From Trinickia terrae (GTDB taxonomy: Bacteria > Pseudomonadota > Gammaproteobacteria > Burkholderiales > Burkholderiaceae), in assembly GCF_005144415.1 (NCBI RefSeq), contig NZ_SWJE01000018.1, forward strand, positions 52,949 through 116,948: DNA of 64,000 nucleotides, given 5' to 3'. A program made the translations under genes and the position numbers. The notes below the pieces were generated by a model. The model saw only the letters and a list, made by a program, of their open reading frames with translations, did no database searches and had not been told where the DNA came from. Shown in pieces: positions 52,783-61,228 of this stretch (positions are counted from its first letter, which is position 1; the number at the start of each line of letters is the position of its first letter).

Positions 52783-53655
52783 ATGCTTATCGTTGATGCA
52801 GCCTGGACGGAGTGGCTGAATACGAACGCCGGCCTCGGCTGCACGCCTGAATCGATGGTCGACGCAATGGTCAAGAGCGGTTTCGACGTCGACTATGCCG
52901 GCGTCCAGGTAAAAATGGCGATCAACCGGCACAAAGGCCGAACGGACGCGCCTGCGGAAGCGGAGGCGGCTGCGGGCCAGATATCCGCCGAATACGTGTA
53001 CGACGCCATCCCGGTGGCGAGCGGCAACGTCATCCGCGCTTACGATCGCGACGTGCAGGTGCTGATGCGTGTCGAGCAACCCCAGGTGATCGTGTTCGGC
53101 AACGTCCTGTCGCCCGAGGAATGCAGCGAGCTCATCGAGCGTTCGCGCAGCAAGCTCAAACGCTCGGGGACGGTCAATCCCGAGACCGGCGGCACCGACA
53201 TCATTCCCGCGCGAACCAGCGAAGGCACATGGTTCAAGCGCTGCGAGGACGCCTTCATCGAGCGCATCGACAAGCGTATCGCGAGCCTGATGAACTGGCC
53301 GCTCGAAAACGGCGAAGGGCTCCAGATCCTGCACTACAAGGTGGGCGGCGAATACCGGGCGCACTACGATTACTTCGATCCGAACACCAAAGGCAGCGCC
53401 GTTCACATCCAGCGCGGCGGGCAGCGCGTGGCGACGCTCGTCGTCTACCTCAACGACGTGCCGGACGGCGGCGAAACCACGTTCCCCGAGGCCGGCATCA
53501 CCGTCGGCGGCAGGCAAGGCAACGCCGTGTACTTCCGGTACATGAACGATCAGCGCCAGCTCGATCCGCTCAGCCTTCATGGGGGGGCACCCGTGCGCGA
53601 AGGCGAGAAATGGGTCATGACGAAGTGGGTGCGCGAGCATCGGCGCGACGTTTGA
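52783..53655 (+). CDS. prolyl 4-hydroxylase-like 2OG-Fe(II) dioxygenase
   Basis: A 290-residue Fe(II)/2-oxoglutarate dioxygenase. The catalytic triad is H194 and D196 in AHYDYFDPNTKG and H266 in LSLHGGAPV, with K276 in GEKWVMTKWV for 2-oxoglutarate. The core from VEQPQVIVFGNVLSPEEC onward is a typical P4Hc domain; the N-terminal ~85 residues are an extra region. GATGGAG seven bases upstream supports the ATG at 52783. It may hydroxylate prolyl residues in protein. It lies between the kinase and regulator genes on the opposite strand. Confidence 0.9.
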   Translation: MLIVDAAWTEWLNTNAGLGCTPESMVDAMVKSGFDVDYAGVQVKMAINRHKGRTDAPAEAEAAAGQISAEYVYDAIPVASGNVIRAYDRDVQVLMRVEQPQVIVFGNVLSPEECSELIERSRSKLKRSGTVNPETGGTDIIPARTSEGTWFKRCEDAFIERIDKRIASLMNWPLENGEGLQILHYKVGGEYRAHYDYFDPNTKGSAVHIQRGGQRVATLVVYLNDVPDGGETTFPEAGITVGGRQGNAVYFRYMNDQRQLDPLSLHGGAPVREGEKWVMTKWVREHRRDV

Positions 53656-53691
53656 CGCGTAAAGGCGGGTTCGCGCCAACGACACGCCCCG

Positions 53692-54405
53692 CTACTCCCA
53701 CGCCACCTTGCTGAACTGATAGCCCTTGCCCCGCACCGTCTTGATGCGCTGCGGGTTCGCTGCGTCGTCGCGCAACTTGCGCCGCAGCTTTGAAATCCCT
53801 CCGTCGACCGAGCGGTCGAGCCCGTCGAACTCGATGCCGCGCAATTCGCGCATCAGATCGTCGCGCGTCACCACTTCTCCCGCGCAGCGCACGAGCACCC
53901 ACAGCATGTCGAACTCGGCCGACGTCAGGTCCGGCGTGCTGCCGTCCGGCAGCGTCGCCGTGCGGGTCGCGCGGCTGATCGAGAATTTGCCGAAGCGGTA
54001 GCTCTCGGGCTGCTGCGCGGACGCGGCTTCGTTCGATCGCACCGGCGAGCGGCGCAGCAGCGCCTTGATCCGCGCGAGCAGCACGCGCGGCTCGACGGGC
54101 TTGTGCACGTAGTCGTCGGCGCCGAATTCGAAACCCAGCACTTCGTCGAACTGGTCGTCGCGCGCGGTCACCATGAGGATGAGACCGTTGAAGTGCGTGC
54201 GAGCCTCGCGGCAGATCTGGAAGCCGTCCTTGCCCGGCAGGTTGACGTCCAGGATCACGAGATCGGGGCGGCGCCCGATAATCGCGGGAACCGCCTCGTC
54301 GCCGTGGAGCACGGCGTCGACCTCGAATTCGTTCTTGCGCAAGTAGCCCGCGACGAGCGCGGAGAGTCGGCTGTCGTCTTCGACGAGCAAGATCCGTATT
54401 GGCAT
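53692..54405 (-). CDS. OmpR-family response regulator, RstA-like
   Basis: A 237-residue regulator with a receiver domain (acidic pair in VEDDSRL, phospho-acceptor D53 in LVILDVNLPG, Lys in HKPVEPRVLLARI) and a C-terminal winged-helix DNA-binding domain (LTSAEFDMLWVLVRCAGEVVTR, then SVDGGISKLRRKL and the wing IKTVRGKGYQF). It resembles RstA and is probably the partner of the kinase at 51475-52599. The ATG at 54405 places MPIRILLVEDD at the N-terminus; the open frame further upstream is not regulator-like. Confidence 0.93.
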   Translation of the reverse strand: MPIRILLVEDDSRLSALVAGYLRKNEFEVDAVLHGDEAVPAIIGRRPDLVILDVNLPGKDGFQICREARTHFNGLILMVTARDDQFDEVLGFEFGADDYVHKPVEPRVLLARIKALLRRSPVRSNEAASAQQPESYRFGKFSISRATRTATLPDGSTPDLTSAEFDMLWVLVRCAGEVVTRDDLMRELRGIEFDGLDRSVDGGISKLRRKLRDDAANPQRIKTVRGKGYQFSKVAWE

Positions 54406-54573
54406 GGGACAGGCCGCCATGGCTGGCTTCACAAAATCGAGATGATACGCCAGGGAGTTCACCCCGATCGCTTCGTTCCTTGGCGGCATTGGCAGGAAAA
54501 GAAGGCGAGTCGGCATTTCCGCGTCGCTGGCCAACGGTAGAGTGTCATTTCGCGATTTTTCCCGGGAGCCGCC

Positions 54574-55302
54574 ATGACGCAACACGATGCAGAACACACA
54601 GACCCCACCCCGCTGCGCATTGCGATGGTGGTCTTTCCCCGCCTGACGCAGCTCGATTTCACCGCCCCGTTCGAAGTCTTCGCGCGCGTGCCGGATGCGC
54701 AGGTGGCAGTCGTCAGCGAGACGGCGGAGCCGGTCGTCTCCGATACCGGTCTCGCGATCCTCCCCACGCACACGTTCGAGACGGCCGGCGCCGCCGACGT
54801 CCTGTTCGTGCCCGGCGGACCGGGACAAATCGCGCAGATGACGAACGACGCCATGCTCGGCTATCTGCGCCGCACGGCGGCGGATGCGGCCTGGGTGACG
54901 TCGGTTTGCACCGGGTCGCTGCTGCTCGCGGCGGCGGGCCTGCTCGAAGGCCATCGCGCGACCTGTCACTGGCTTTCGATCGATCAACTGAGCCTGTTCG
55001 GCGTCGAGCCGCAATCGAGCCGCGTGGTCGTGGACCGCAACCGGATCACCGGCGCGGGCATCACGTCAGGGATCGATTTCGCGCTCGCGGTCGTCGCGAA
55101 GCTGCGCGGCGAAGAACTCGCGAAACGCCTGACGCTGCAGCTCGAATACGATCCCGAGCCGCCCTTCAGGACCGGCCATCCGCGGGTCGCGGATGCTGCG
55201 CTGGTCGAGGCTGCTCGACGCAAGTCCGCGCCGATGCTGGAGGAAAGGCGGCGGCAGTCGCTGGCCGCCGCGGCCCGGCTGGGTCTGAGCGCGGGCGGCT
55301 GA
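54574..55302 (+). CDS. DJ-1/PfpI family protein, isonitrile hydratase-like
   Basis: A 242-residue cytoplasmic protein with a class I amidotransferase-like DJ-1/PfpI fold. The nucleophile elbow is C112 in VCTGSLLLAAAGLL, and FPRLTQLDFTAPFEVF carries a conserved Asp near residue 28. GRAT followed by CHWLS, and GITSGIDFALAVVA, match the InhA (isonitrile hydratase) subgroup and the N-terminal domains of AraC/FtrA regulators. No AraC DNA-binding domain is attached. The reaction is uncertain. It is a single gene, divergent from the response regulator. Confidence 0.9.
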   Translation: MTQHDAEHTDPTPLRIAMVVFPRLTQLDFTAPFEVFARVPDAQVAVVSETAEPVVSDTGLAILPTHTFETAGAADVLFVPGGPGQIAQMTNDAMLGYLRRTAADAAWVTSVCTGSLLLAAAGLLEGHRATCHWLSIDQLSLFGVEPQSSRVVVDRNRITGAGITSGIDFALAVVAKLRGEELAKRLTLQLEYDPEPPFRTGHPRVADAALVEAARRKSAPMLEERRRQSLAAAARLGLSAGG

Positions 55303-55322
55303 CACTTGGCGGCCAACAAGCC

Positions 55323-56330
55323 TCAAGCCACTTCGCGCAGCGTCTCCGGATCGAACACGAGCTGCACGAGCGTACCGGGCGCATGGAGGTCGGCGGCGGA
55401 GCGGTTCAGCACGTCCACCGACAACATCACGCCCGACGCCCTCACCCGATAGCGGATGACATTGCCGAGCAGGCTGTGTCCTTCGACTGCGCCGCCGACC
55501 GCGAGCCCGCTCGGCCGGGCATCGTCGGGCACGAGGCGGATCGACTCCGGCCGGATCGCGACCGGCTTCTCGAACGAGCGTTGCAGCAAGGCGCCCGCAT
55601 CGGCGGCATCGAGCACGTTGTAAGCGCCCATGAAGCCCGCAGCAAAGCGGTTCGCAGGCGCGGTGTAGAGCGCTTCAGCCGAGCCGCTCTGCACGATTTG
55701 CCCTTGGTTCATCAGCACGATCCGGTCGGAGACCGTCAGCGCCTCTTCCTGGTCGTGCGTGACGAAGATCGTCGTGAGCTGCAGCTCCTGCTGGATGCGC
55801 CGGATCTGCTCGCGCAGATGCTTGCGGATGCGCGCATCGAGCGCCGACAGCGGCTCGTCGAGCAGCAGCACGCGCGGCCGCGTGACGAGCGAGCGGGCCA
55901 GCGCGACGCGCTGGCTCTGCCCGCCCGAGAGCTGCCGCGGATAGCGCGCCTCGAAGCCGGTCAGCTCGACGAGCGCAAGCGCCTCGGCCACGCGCTTGGC
56001 CACCTCCCCTGCCTCGACCTTCTGCATCTTCAGCCCGAACGCGACGTTCTGCTCCACGGTCATGTTCGGAAAGAGCGCATAGCTCTGGAACACCATCGCC
56101 ACGCCGCGCTTTTGCGGCGCGACCGGCACGATGTCCTTTCCTTCGATCAGGATGCTGCCCGCATCGACCGGCGTGAGGCCCGCGATGCAGCGCAGCAGCG
56201 TGGACTTGCCGCAGCCGCTCGGGCCGAGCAGCGTCACGAGCTCGCCGCGCTCGGCCGCGAAGTCGATGTCGCGGAACACGAGCGTCTGCCCGTACGATTT
56301 GTTGAGCCCCTGGACGTTGACGAAACTCAT
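55323..56330 (-). CDS. ABC transporter ATPase, PhnT/PotA-like
   Basis: A 335-residue ATP-binding subunit of an import ABC transporter. Walker A GPSGCGKSTLLRC, Q-loop VFQSYALFPNMTV, signature LSGGQSQRVALARSLV, Walker B VLLLDEPLSALD and switch His in VTHDQEEAL are all present. A C-terminal TOBE-type domain (SFEKPVAIRPESIRLV) is typical of the MalK/PotA/PhnT class. Its ATG overlaps the stop of the permease gene. It energises the importer whose permeases and binding protein precede it; the ligand is probably a phosphorus compound, judged by the embedded phosphatase-like enzyme. Confidence 0.93.
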   Translation of the reverse strand: MSFVNVQGLNKSYGQTLVFRDIDFAAERGELVTLLGPSGCGKSTLLRCIAGLTPVDAGSILIEGKDIVPVAPQKRGVAMVFQSYALFPNMTVEQNVAFGLKMQKVEAGEVAKRVAEALALVELTGFEARYPRQLSGGQSQRVALARSLVTRPRVLLLDEPLSALDARIRKHLREQIRRIQQELQLTTIFVTHDQEEALTVSDRIVLMNQGQIVQSGSAEALYTAPANRFAAGFMGAYNVLDAADAGALLQRSFEKPVAIRPESIRLVPDDARPSGLAVGGAVEGHSLLGNVIRYRVRASGVMLSVDVLNRSAADLHAPGTLVQLVFDPETLREVA

Positions 56331-57196
56331 GACGATTGCCTTTCGGATGTGTCGCGCGTAAGCCGCGCGGTAACCCAGGTGGAAAGCAGCACGAAGGCGA
56401 AATAGGAAATCACGATTGCGCTCGTGAAGTGGCCGCTGTCGTTGCGCATGTTGTTCAGATAGACCTGCAGCGTCTCGTAGGTCGTGCCGACGAGCAGGTT
56501 CGCGAACACGAACTCGCCGATCAGGAACGAGAACGAAAGGAACAGCGCGACGGTAAGCCCTTTCTTGAGGTTCGGCAGCACGACGAGCCACGCGGCCTGC
56601 GCCGTGCTCGCGCCGAGCAGATGCGCGGCGTCCATCAGGTCCGGCAGGTTGATCGCCTGGAGATTGTTGCCGATTGCGCGATAGATGAAGGGCAGCGCTA
56701 TCGTGAAGTAGCAGCCGATCAAGATCCACGGCGTGCCGACCATCGGCAGCGGCTCGTCGCCGAAAAGCTGCAGCAGGCCGACCGACGACACCACGGGCGG
56801 CACCGCGAACGGCAGCAGGATCAGGATGTTCATCAGGCCGTCGAGGCGCGGAAACTTGTAGTGGATGACGAACATCGCCGGCAGCACGAGCACGACGCTC
56901 GCGACGAGCGCTCCGCCGCACACGACCAGCGAGCGCGCAAACGCGGCGAGAAAGCGCGGCTCGCTCCAGAGCGTCGCGTACCACTTCAGCGTGAGGCCGC
57001 TCGGCAGAACCGTCGCGCCCCACTCGGTCGCGAGCGAATAGAGGAGCGTCGCGACGAGCGGCAGCGCAAGGATCGCGAACAGCGTGCACACGACCGCGCG
57101 GTGCCACAGCGCGCGGCCCGTGCGCTGCCGCGAACGCCTTTGCGGCTGTACCGAGGCTGCTGCCGGCGGAGGTGCTGAAACGTCAACGCGCGACAT
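56327..57196 (-). CDS. ABC transporter permease, PhnV-like
   Basis: A 289-residue inner-membrane permease with six membrane segments and the EAA-like loop NLPDLMDAAHLLGASTAQAAWLVVLPNL that docks the ATPase. The N-terminal ~30 residues are a polar tail (PPPAAASVQPQRRSRQRTG). It overlaps the preceding permease gene by 14 bases and the following ATPase gene by four bases, so the three are translationally coupled. With its partner it forms the membrane channel of the importer. Confidence 0.92.
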   Translation of the reverse strand: MSRVDVSAPPPAAASVQPQRRSRQRTGRALWHRAVVCTLFAILALPLVATLLYSLATEWGATVLPSGLTLKWYATLWSEPRFLAAFARSLVVCGGALVASVVLVLPAMFVIHYKFPRLDGLMNILILLPFAVPPVVSSVGLLQLFGDEPLPMVGTPWILIGCYFTIALPFIYRAIGNNLQAINLPDLMDAAHLLGASTAQAAWLVVLPNLKKGLTVALFLSFSFLIGEFVFANLLVGTTYETLQVYLNNMRNDSGHFTSAIVISYFAFVLLSTWVTARLTRDTSERQSS

Positions 57197-58022
57197 GGTA
57201 GCTCCTCTTCAGCAGCCATTGATGGACGATGGTCACGACCGTCATCAGGCCGACCAGCACCATCGCGAGTGCGCTAGCCATGTTCGGGTCGAGCGACGTA
57301 TCGCCGGCGACGAGACTCGAGATGCGGATCGGCAGCACGTTGTAGTTGCCCGTGGTCAGCGCATAGACGGTTGCGTACGCACCCAATGCGTTCGCGAACA
57401 GGATGACGAAGGTGCCGAGCAGCGCGGGCGCGAGCACCGGCAGCCCGATATGCCGCCAGTATTGCCAGCCGCTCGCGCCGAGCAGCGCGGCCGATTCGCG
57501 CCAGTCCTCGCGCAGCGCGTCGAACGCGGGATAGAGCAGCAGCACACCGAGCGGAATCTGGAAATACGTATAGAGAATGATGAGGCCCGTCTTCGAATAC
57601 AGATTGAAGCTCTGCATCCAGCCCCAGTGGCGCAACAGCAGCGTAAGGCAGCCGTTGAAGCCGAGCAGGATGATGAAGGCGAACGCGAGCGGCACGCCCG
57701 CGAAATTGCTCGTCATGTTCGAGAACGCCATCACGATTTCGCGCAGGCGCCCGTCGACCTGCCGCAGCGAATAGCTGCCGAGCACGGCAATGGCGATCCC
57801 GAGCAGGCTCGACCACGCGGAGATTTCGAGGCTGTGCCCGACGGCCTGCCGGTAGAACGGCGACGTGACCACATCGAGATAATTCTGTGCGCTCACGCCG
57901 CTATCGGTGAGCGCGCTATGGACCGCCACCCAGACGAGCGGCGCGATCTGGAACACGCAGAACACGGCCGCGAACGGCAGCAGGGCCGCCGCCGCGAGCC
58001 ATTTGGCAGACGACGCTTTCAT
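57183..58022 (-). CDS. ABC transporter permease, PhnU-like
   Basis: A 279-residue inner-membrane permease with six membrane segments (first LAAAALLPFAAVFCVFQIAPL) and an EAA-like loop ALREDWRESAALLGASGWQY. The ATG at 58022 overlaps the stop of the phosphatase-like gene (ATGA), placing it as the third gene of the operon. It pairs with the permease at 56327-57196. Confidence 0.92.
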   Translation of the reverse strand: MKASSAKWLAAAALLPFAAVFCVFQIAPLVWVAVHSALTDSGVSAQNYLDVVTSPFYRQAVGHSLEISAWSSLLGIAIAVLGSYSLRQVDGRLREIVMAFSNMTSNFAGVPLAFAFIILLGFNGCLTLLLRHWGWMQSFNLYSKTGLIILYTYFQIPLGVLLLYPAFDALREDWRESAALLGASGWQYWRHIGLPVLAPALLGTFVILFANALGAYATVYALTTGNYNVLPIRISSLVAGDTSLDPNMASALAMVLVGLMTVVTIVHQWLLKRSYHVAR

Positions 58023-58828
58023 CGCTTCAGCAATTCCTGGCAGACGGGCTTGTCGTGCTCGACGCCCAGCACCTCGCACAGCGTGCCGCACAACTCGGTC
58101 TGGCGCGGCCGCGCCTGCGGATCGAAGCTGAACGCGCCGCCGAACACGAAGAGCGGCACTTCGCGCTCTTCCGGCAAGAGGCCGCCGTGCGTGCAGTCGT
58201 CGTTCATGCCGTGGTCCGACGTGACGACGACCTGATAGCCGGCTTCGAGCCACGCATCGAGGTATTGCGAGAGCAGGATGCCAGCTTGCCGCGCGACGTT
58301 CCGGTATTGCGGCGAATTGAGACCGTGCGCGTGCCCCGCATCGTCGATATTCATCGGATGGACGAGCAGGAAGTTCGGACGATGCTTGACGCGCAGGCTT
58401 TCGGCGTCGTCGAACAGGTGCGAATCCGGATAGTGATCCGCGTAATAGAACGTGCCATATTGGATCGGCAATTCGGGCGCGACCGTGTGGCGATCGCGCG
58501 CCGCATCGAACGGCGTGCGGTTGTAGAGCTCGCTGATCCAGTGATACGCGGCGGCGGCCGTGGTGCGGCCGGCCGCGCGCGCATAGTGGAACACGCTGCG
58601 CTGATTCGAGAGACGCGCGACGCCGTTGTGCACGACGCCGCTCATGACCGGCGGCACGCCGGTCAGAATGCATTCGTACAGCGGCCGCGACAGCGACGGC
58701 AGCTCGCACTCGATACGGTACAGATGCCCTCTTCCTGCGGCGGCGAGCGCCTGCAGGTGGCCGAGAGAATCGTAGGCGACCTGGAAATTCAGGCCGTCGA
58801 GCACTACGAGAATCACGTCGCGTCGCAT
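58019..58828 (-). CDS. alkaline phosphatase superfamily/phosphodiesterase-like enzyme
   Basis: A 269-residue enzyme of the alkaline phosphatase superfamily (type I phosphodiesterase/nucleotide pyrophosphatase, phosphonoacetate hydrolase relatives). Metal-ligand motifs: D10 in LVVLDGLN, nucleophile Ser in LPSLSRPLYECILTG near residue 46, HPMNIDDAGHAHG near residue 157, and SDHGMNDD near residue 205. No signal peptide, so it should act in the cytoplasm on the imported compound. It is embedded between the binding-protein and permease genes of the ABC operon, with a four-base overlap to the permease. The substrate may be a phosphonate or phosphodiester. Confidence 0.85.
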   Translation of the reverse strand: MRRDVILVVLDGLNFQVAYDSLGHLQALAAAGRGHLYRIECELPSLSRPLYECILTGVPPVMSGVVHNGVARLSNQRSVFHYARAAGRTTAAAAYHWISELYNRTPFDAARDRHTVAPELPIQYGTFYYADHYPDSHLFDDAESLRVKHRPNFLLVHPMNIDDAGHAHGLNSPQYRNVARQAGILLSQYLDAWLEAGYQVVVTSDHGMNDDCTHGGLLPEEREVPLFVFGGAFSFDPQARPRQTELCGTLCEVLGVEHDKPVCQELLKR

Positions 58829-58838
58829 GGCTGCCGCC

Positions 58839-59891
58839 TTACTGCATGTTGATGATCACCTGATCCTGCCAGAGACGCGGCAGACGCTTGGTCGTCGCTT
58901 CCCACGCGGCGGCGTCCTTGATCGGACGCACGTGCGCGTATTCGCTGTTCGGCAGGAGCTTGGCCGTCACGTCGGCCGGCATCGTCAGGTGCTCGGCGCG
59001 GATCGGACGCGCATAGCCCCGGGCGAGGTTGATCTGGCCGGCGTCGCTGAAAATGTACTCACGTGCGAATTTTGCCGCGTTCGGGTGCTTCGCGTACTTG
59101 TTGATGATCGTCGTGTAGCCGGAGATCACCGAGCCGTCGCTTGGAATCAGCACCTCGAAGCGCTTCGGATCGATCTGGTCGCGATAGTTCAGACCGTTGA
59201 AGTCCCACACCACGCCGACGTCGATCTCGCCTTTTTCGAGCGTCGCGATGGTCGGGTTCGACAGCGACAGGCGGCCCTGCTTGGCGAGCTTGGCGAAGAA
59301 ATCGAGCGCCGGCGCGATGTTCTTCTCGTCGCCGCCGTTCGCGTAGGCCGCGGCCAGCACGCCGTTGACCGCCTGCGCCGCGGTGCTCACGTCGCCGATC
59401 GACACCTTGTACTTGCCCTTGAGCAGGTCCGCCCAGCTCTTCGGCGCGTCCTGCACCGTCTGCTTGTTGACGATGAAGGCGATGCTGCCGGTGTAGGCCA
59501 GTGCCCAGTTGCCGTCGCTATCTTTGGCCCAGGCAGGGATCTGGTCCCAGGTGCTCGGCTTGTACGGCTGGGCGACGCCCTGCTGCACCGCAACCGGCCC
59601 AAACGACGCGCCGACGTCGCCGATATCGGCCGTCGCGTTGCCCTTCTCGGCAACGAACTTTGCGATTTCCTGCGCCGAGCTCATGTCGGTGTCGGCGTGC
59701 TTGATGCTGTACTTGCTCGCGAGGTCGCCCCAGGTGCCCTTCCAGTTCGCCCAGGTGTCGGGCATGCCGACGCTGTTGACTTGGCCTTCCGCCTTCGCTG
59801 CGGCCTGAAGCGCGTTGAGATCGGCGGCGAATGCGCCGGCTGCGTGCAAAGCGATGACGGTGCCCGCAAGGGACGCCAGCAGGTGTTTCAT
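58839..59891 (-). CDS. ABC transporter periplasmic substrate-binding protein, PhnS-like
   Basis: A 350-residue periplasmic binding protein. Signal peptide (LLASLAGTVIALHAAGAFAA) followed by LNALQAAAKAEGQVNSVGMP, the first strand of a type 2 binding fold, and the inter-domain region GDVSTAAQAVNGVLAAAY. It belongs to the family that includes iron, polyamine and 2-aminoethylphosphonate binders. It is the first gene of the operon, and its ATG at 59891 lies about 400 bases from the divergent GntR/UTRA gene. The ligand is not known. Confidence 0.9.
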   Translation of the reverse strand: MKHLLASLAGTVIALHAAGAFAADLNALQAAAKAEGQVNSVGMPDTWANWKGTWGDLASKYSIKHADTDMSSAQEIAKFVAEKGNATADIGDVGASFGPVAVQQGVAQPYKPSTWDQIPAWAKDSDGNWALAYTGSIAFIVNKQTVQDAPKSWADLLKGKYKVSIGDVSTAAQAVNGVLAAAYANGGDEKNIAPALDFFAKLAKQGRLSLSNPTIATLEKGEIDVGVVWDFNGLNYRDQIDPKRFEVLIPSDGSVISGYTTIINKYAKHPNAAKFAREYIFSDAGQINLARGYARPIRAEHLTMPADVTAKLLPNSEYAHVRPIKDAAAWEATTKRLPRLWQDQVIINMQ

Positions 59892-60292
59892 TCGATGCTC
59901 CTCGTTTTCTTGTGAATGGATGGTTATTCCGGACGTCGACGAACTTGCTGGGCCGCCATTCGCTAAAATGGCGCACCCCGGCGCAAGTTTAGGCGAGTCA
60001 AAATTACGTGGTCTAGATCAGCAAGATTGCGCGCATTTTAATTCGTATCGATGAAATTTCCGTGTCAGCGCTAGACTATCCGTTCTGCTCCGTCATGCAG
60101 GCCACAGCGCCCGCCCGGACCGCCGGAACGCGCCAGACCCAAGCGGCGCTGACGATTCCACCCTCTCCGAGGATTATGTCGAGATAACGTACTGTCACAG
60201 ATCAGCCATGTTTCACAGGTACGGTACGAATTAAGCGACGGAGCAAGAATCGCGTAAGAATACGAAAATCGTGCCCCGTCACGGGCTGGACT
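59892..60292. other. divergent regulatory region of ABC operon and GntR gene
   Basis: About 400 bases with lower GC than the flanks, holding both promoters. No coding sequence was recognised. The GntR/UTRA-type palindrome at 60009-60020 is the clearest element. A TACGGTACG stretch near 60224 is a weaker second possibility. Confidence 0.5.
60009..60020. promoter_or_regulatory. GntR/HutC-type operator, TGGTCTAGATCA
   Basis: A 12-bp near-palindrome (ten of twelve bases symmetric) with the core TCTAGA. It is very close to the TGGTCTAGACCA consensus known for DasR/NagR regulators of the same UTRA-containing HutC subfamily as the gene at 60293. It lies about 120 bases upstream of the importer operon, a plausible operator position. 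Sequence is seen; binding is inferred. Confidence 0.6.
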
Positions 60293-61039
60293 ATGCCAAC
60301 CAGAGACTCAACTCAAATCGAGGCGCCGCGCACCGCTGCGCGCATCTGCCGAGCACTGACAGAACAGATCGATCGCAGCCTGCTGCCGCCCGGCGGCCGC
60401 CTGCCCGCCGAGCGCAAGCTCAGCGAATTGTTCGCGACCACCCGCATCACGCTGCGCGAGGCGCTGGGCCAGCTCGAAGCGCAAGGCCTCATCTATCGAG
60501 AGAAGCAGCGCGGCTGGTTCGTCGCACCGCCGCGCATCCAGTACGATCCGCTCAAGCGCACGCACTTCGAGGCCATGGTGCGCGAGCAGGGACGCGCGCC
60601 CGGCACGGAGGTGCTGTCCGCCCAGCAGATTCCCGCGAGCGCGGCGATCTGCGAGATGCTGGCGCTGCCGGCGCTCTCGAGCGTGATCCAGATCCGGCGT
60701 GCGCGCTCGATCGACTCGCGCGCCGTTCTCTACGTCGAGCACTATCTGAACCCCGCGTACTTTCCGGGCATTCTCGATTTCGACCTGCGCCAATCGCTGA
60801 CCGGGCTCTATGCGAGCGAGTACGGGATCCGCTACGGGCGCGTGCAGTTCGGCATGGTGCCGTCGGTGCTGCACCGGCAGGCGGCCGCGCCGTTGAAGGT
60901 CGCCGAGGGCACGCCCGCGCTGCACATCACCCGCGTGAACTGCGACCAGCACGGACGAATCATCGATTGCGACCTCGAGTTCTGGCGCCACGACGCCATT
61001 CGCGTGTGCGTCGACGTGCCGGATCGCGCGGAAGTTTAA
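60293..61039 (+). CDS. GntR-family regulator with UTRA domain
   Basis: A 248-residue transcription factor. N-terminal GntR winged helix: ALTEQIDRSLLPPGGRLPAER, LSELFATTRITLREALGQLEA, GLIYREKQRGWFVAPP. From about residue 95 a UTRA (HutC-type) effector domain follows (VIQIRRARSIDSRAVLYVEHYLNPAYFPG, PALHITRVNCDQHGRIIDCDLEFWRHD). UTRA regulators sense small phosphorylated or amino compounds. It is divergent from the ABC/phosphatase operon and probably controls it, similar to PhnR of 2-aminoethylphosphonate loci. Confidence 0.92.
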   Translation: MPTRDSTQIEAPRTAARICRALTEQIDRSLLPPGGRLPAERKLSELFATTRITLREALGQLEAQGLIYREKQRGWFVAPPRIQYDPLKRTHFEAMVREQGRAPGTEVLSAQQIPASAAICEMLALPALSSVIQIRRARSIDSRAVLYVEHYLNPAYFPGILDFDLRQSLTGLYASEYGIRYGRVQFGMVPSVLHRQAAAPLKVAEGTPALHITRVNCDQHGRIIDCDLEFWRHDAIRVCVDVPDRAEV

Positions 61040-61124
61040 ACACGGCGTGTCTGTGCGCCAGGAATCGTTTGAGCCCGCTGGACACGTAGGCGATTCCCTA
61101 TGCGAAGGCGTCACGGGCGGTGTC

Positions 61125-61130
61125 TATAAT
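61125..61130 (+). promoter_or_regulatory. -10 hexamer upstream of peroxiredoxin
   Basis: A perfect TATAAT at 61125-61130 lies about 100 bases before the peroxiredoxin ATG. No matching -35 hexamer stands 16-18 bases upstream, so activation by a regulator would be needed if this is a real promoter. Confidence 0.4.
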
Positions 61131-61228
61131 CAAGACTCTTACCCAGTCCCACCGCGCGAAAGCGTCGGCATCACAACGCGGCTTCGCGCGTATCCCCAGG
61201 TTCGCAACACACGCAATGGAGGCTAGAC

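Noticed and set aside
54574..55302. DJ-1/PfpI protein as an AraC-type transcription regulator
   Set aside because: The amidotransferase-like domain is present, but the C-terminal part has no AraC helix-turn-helix.
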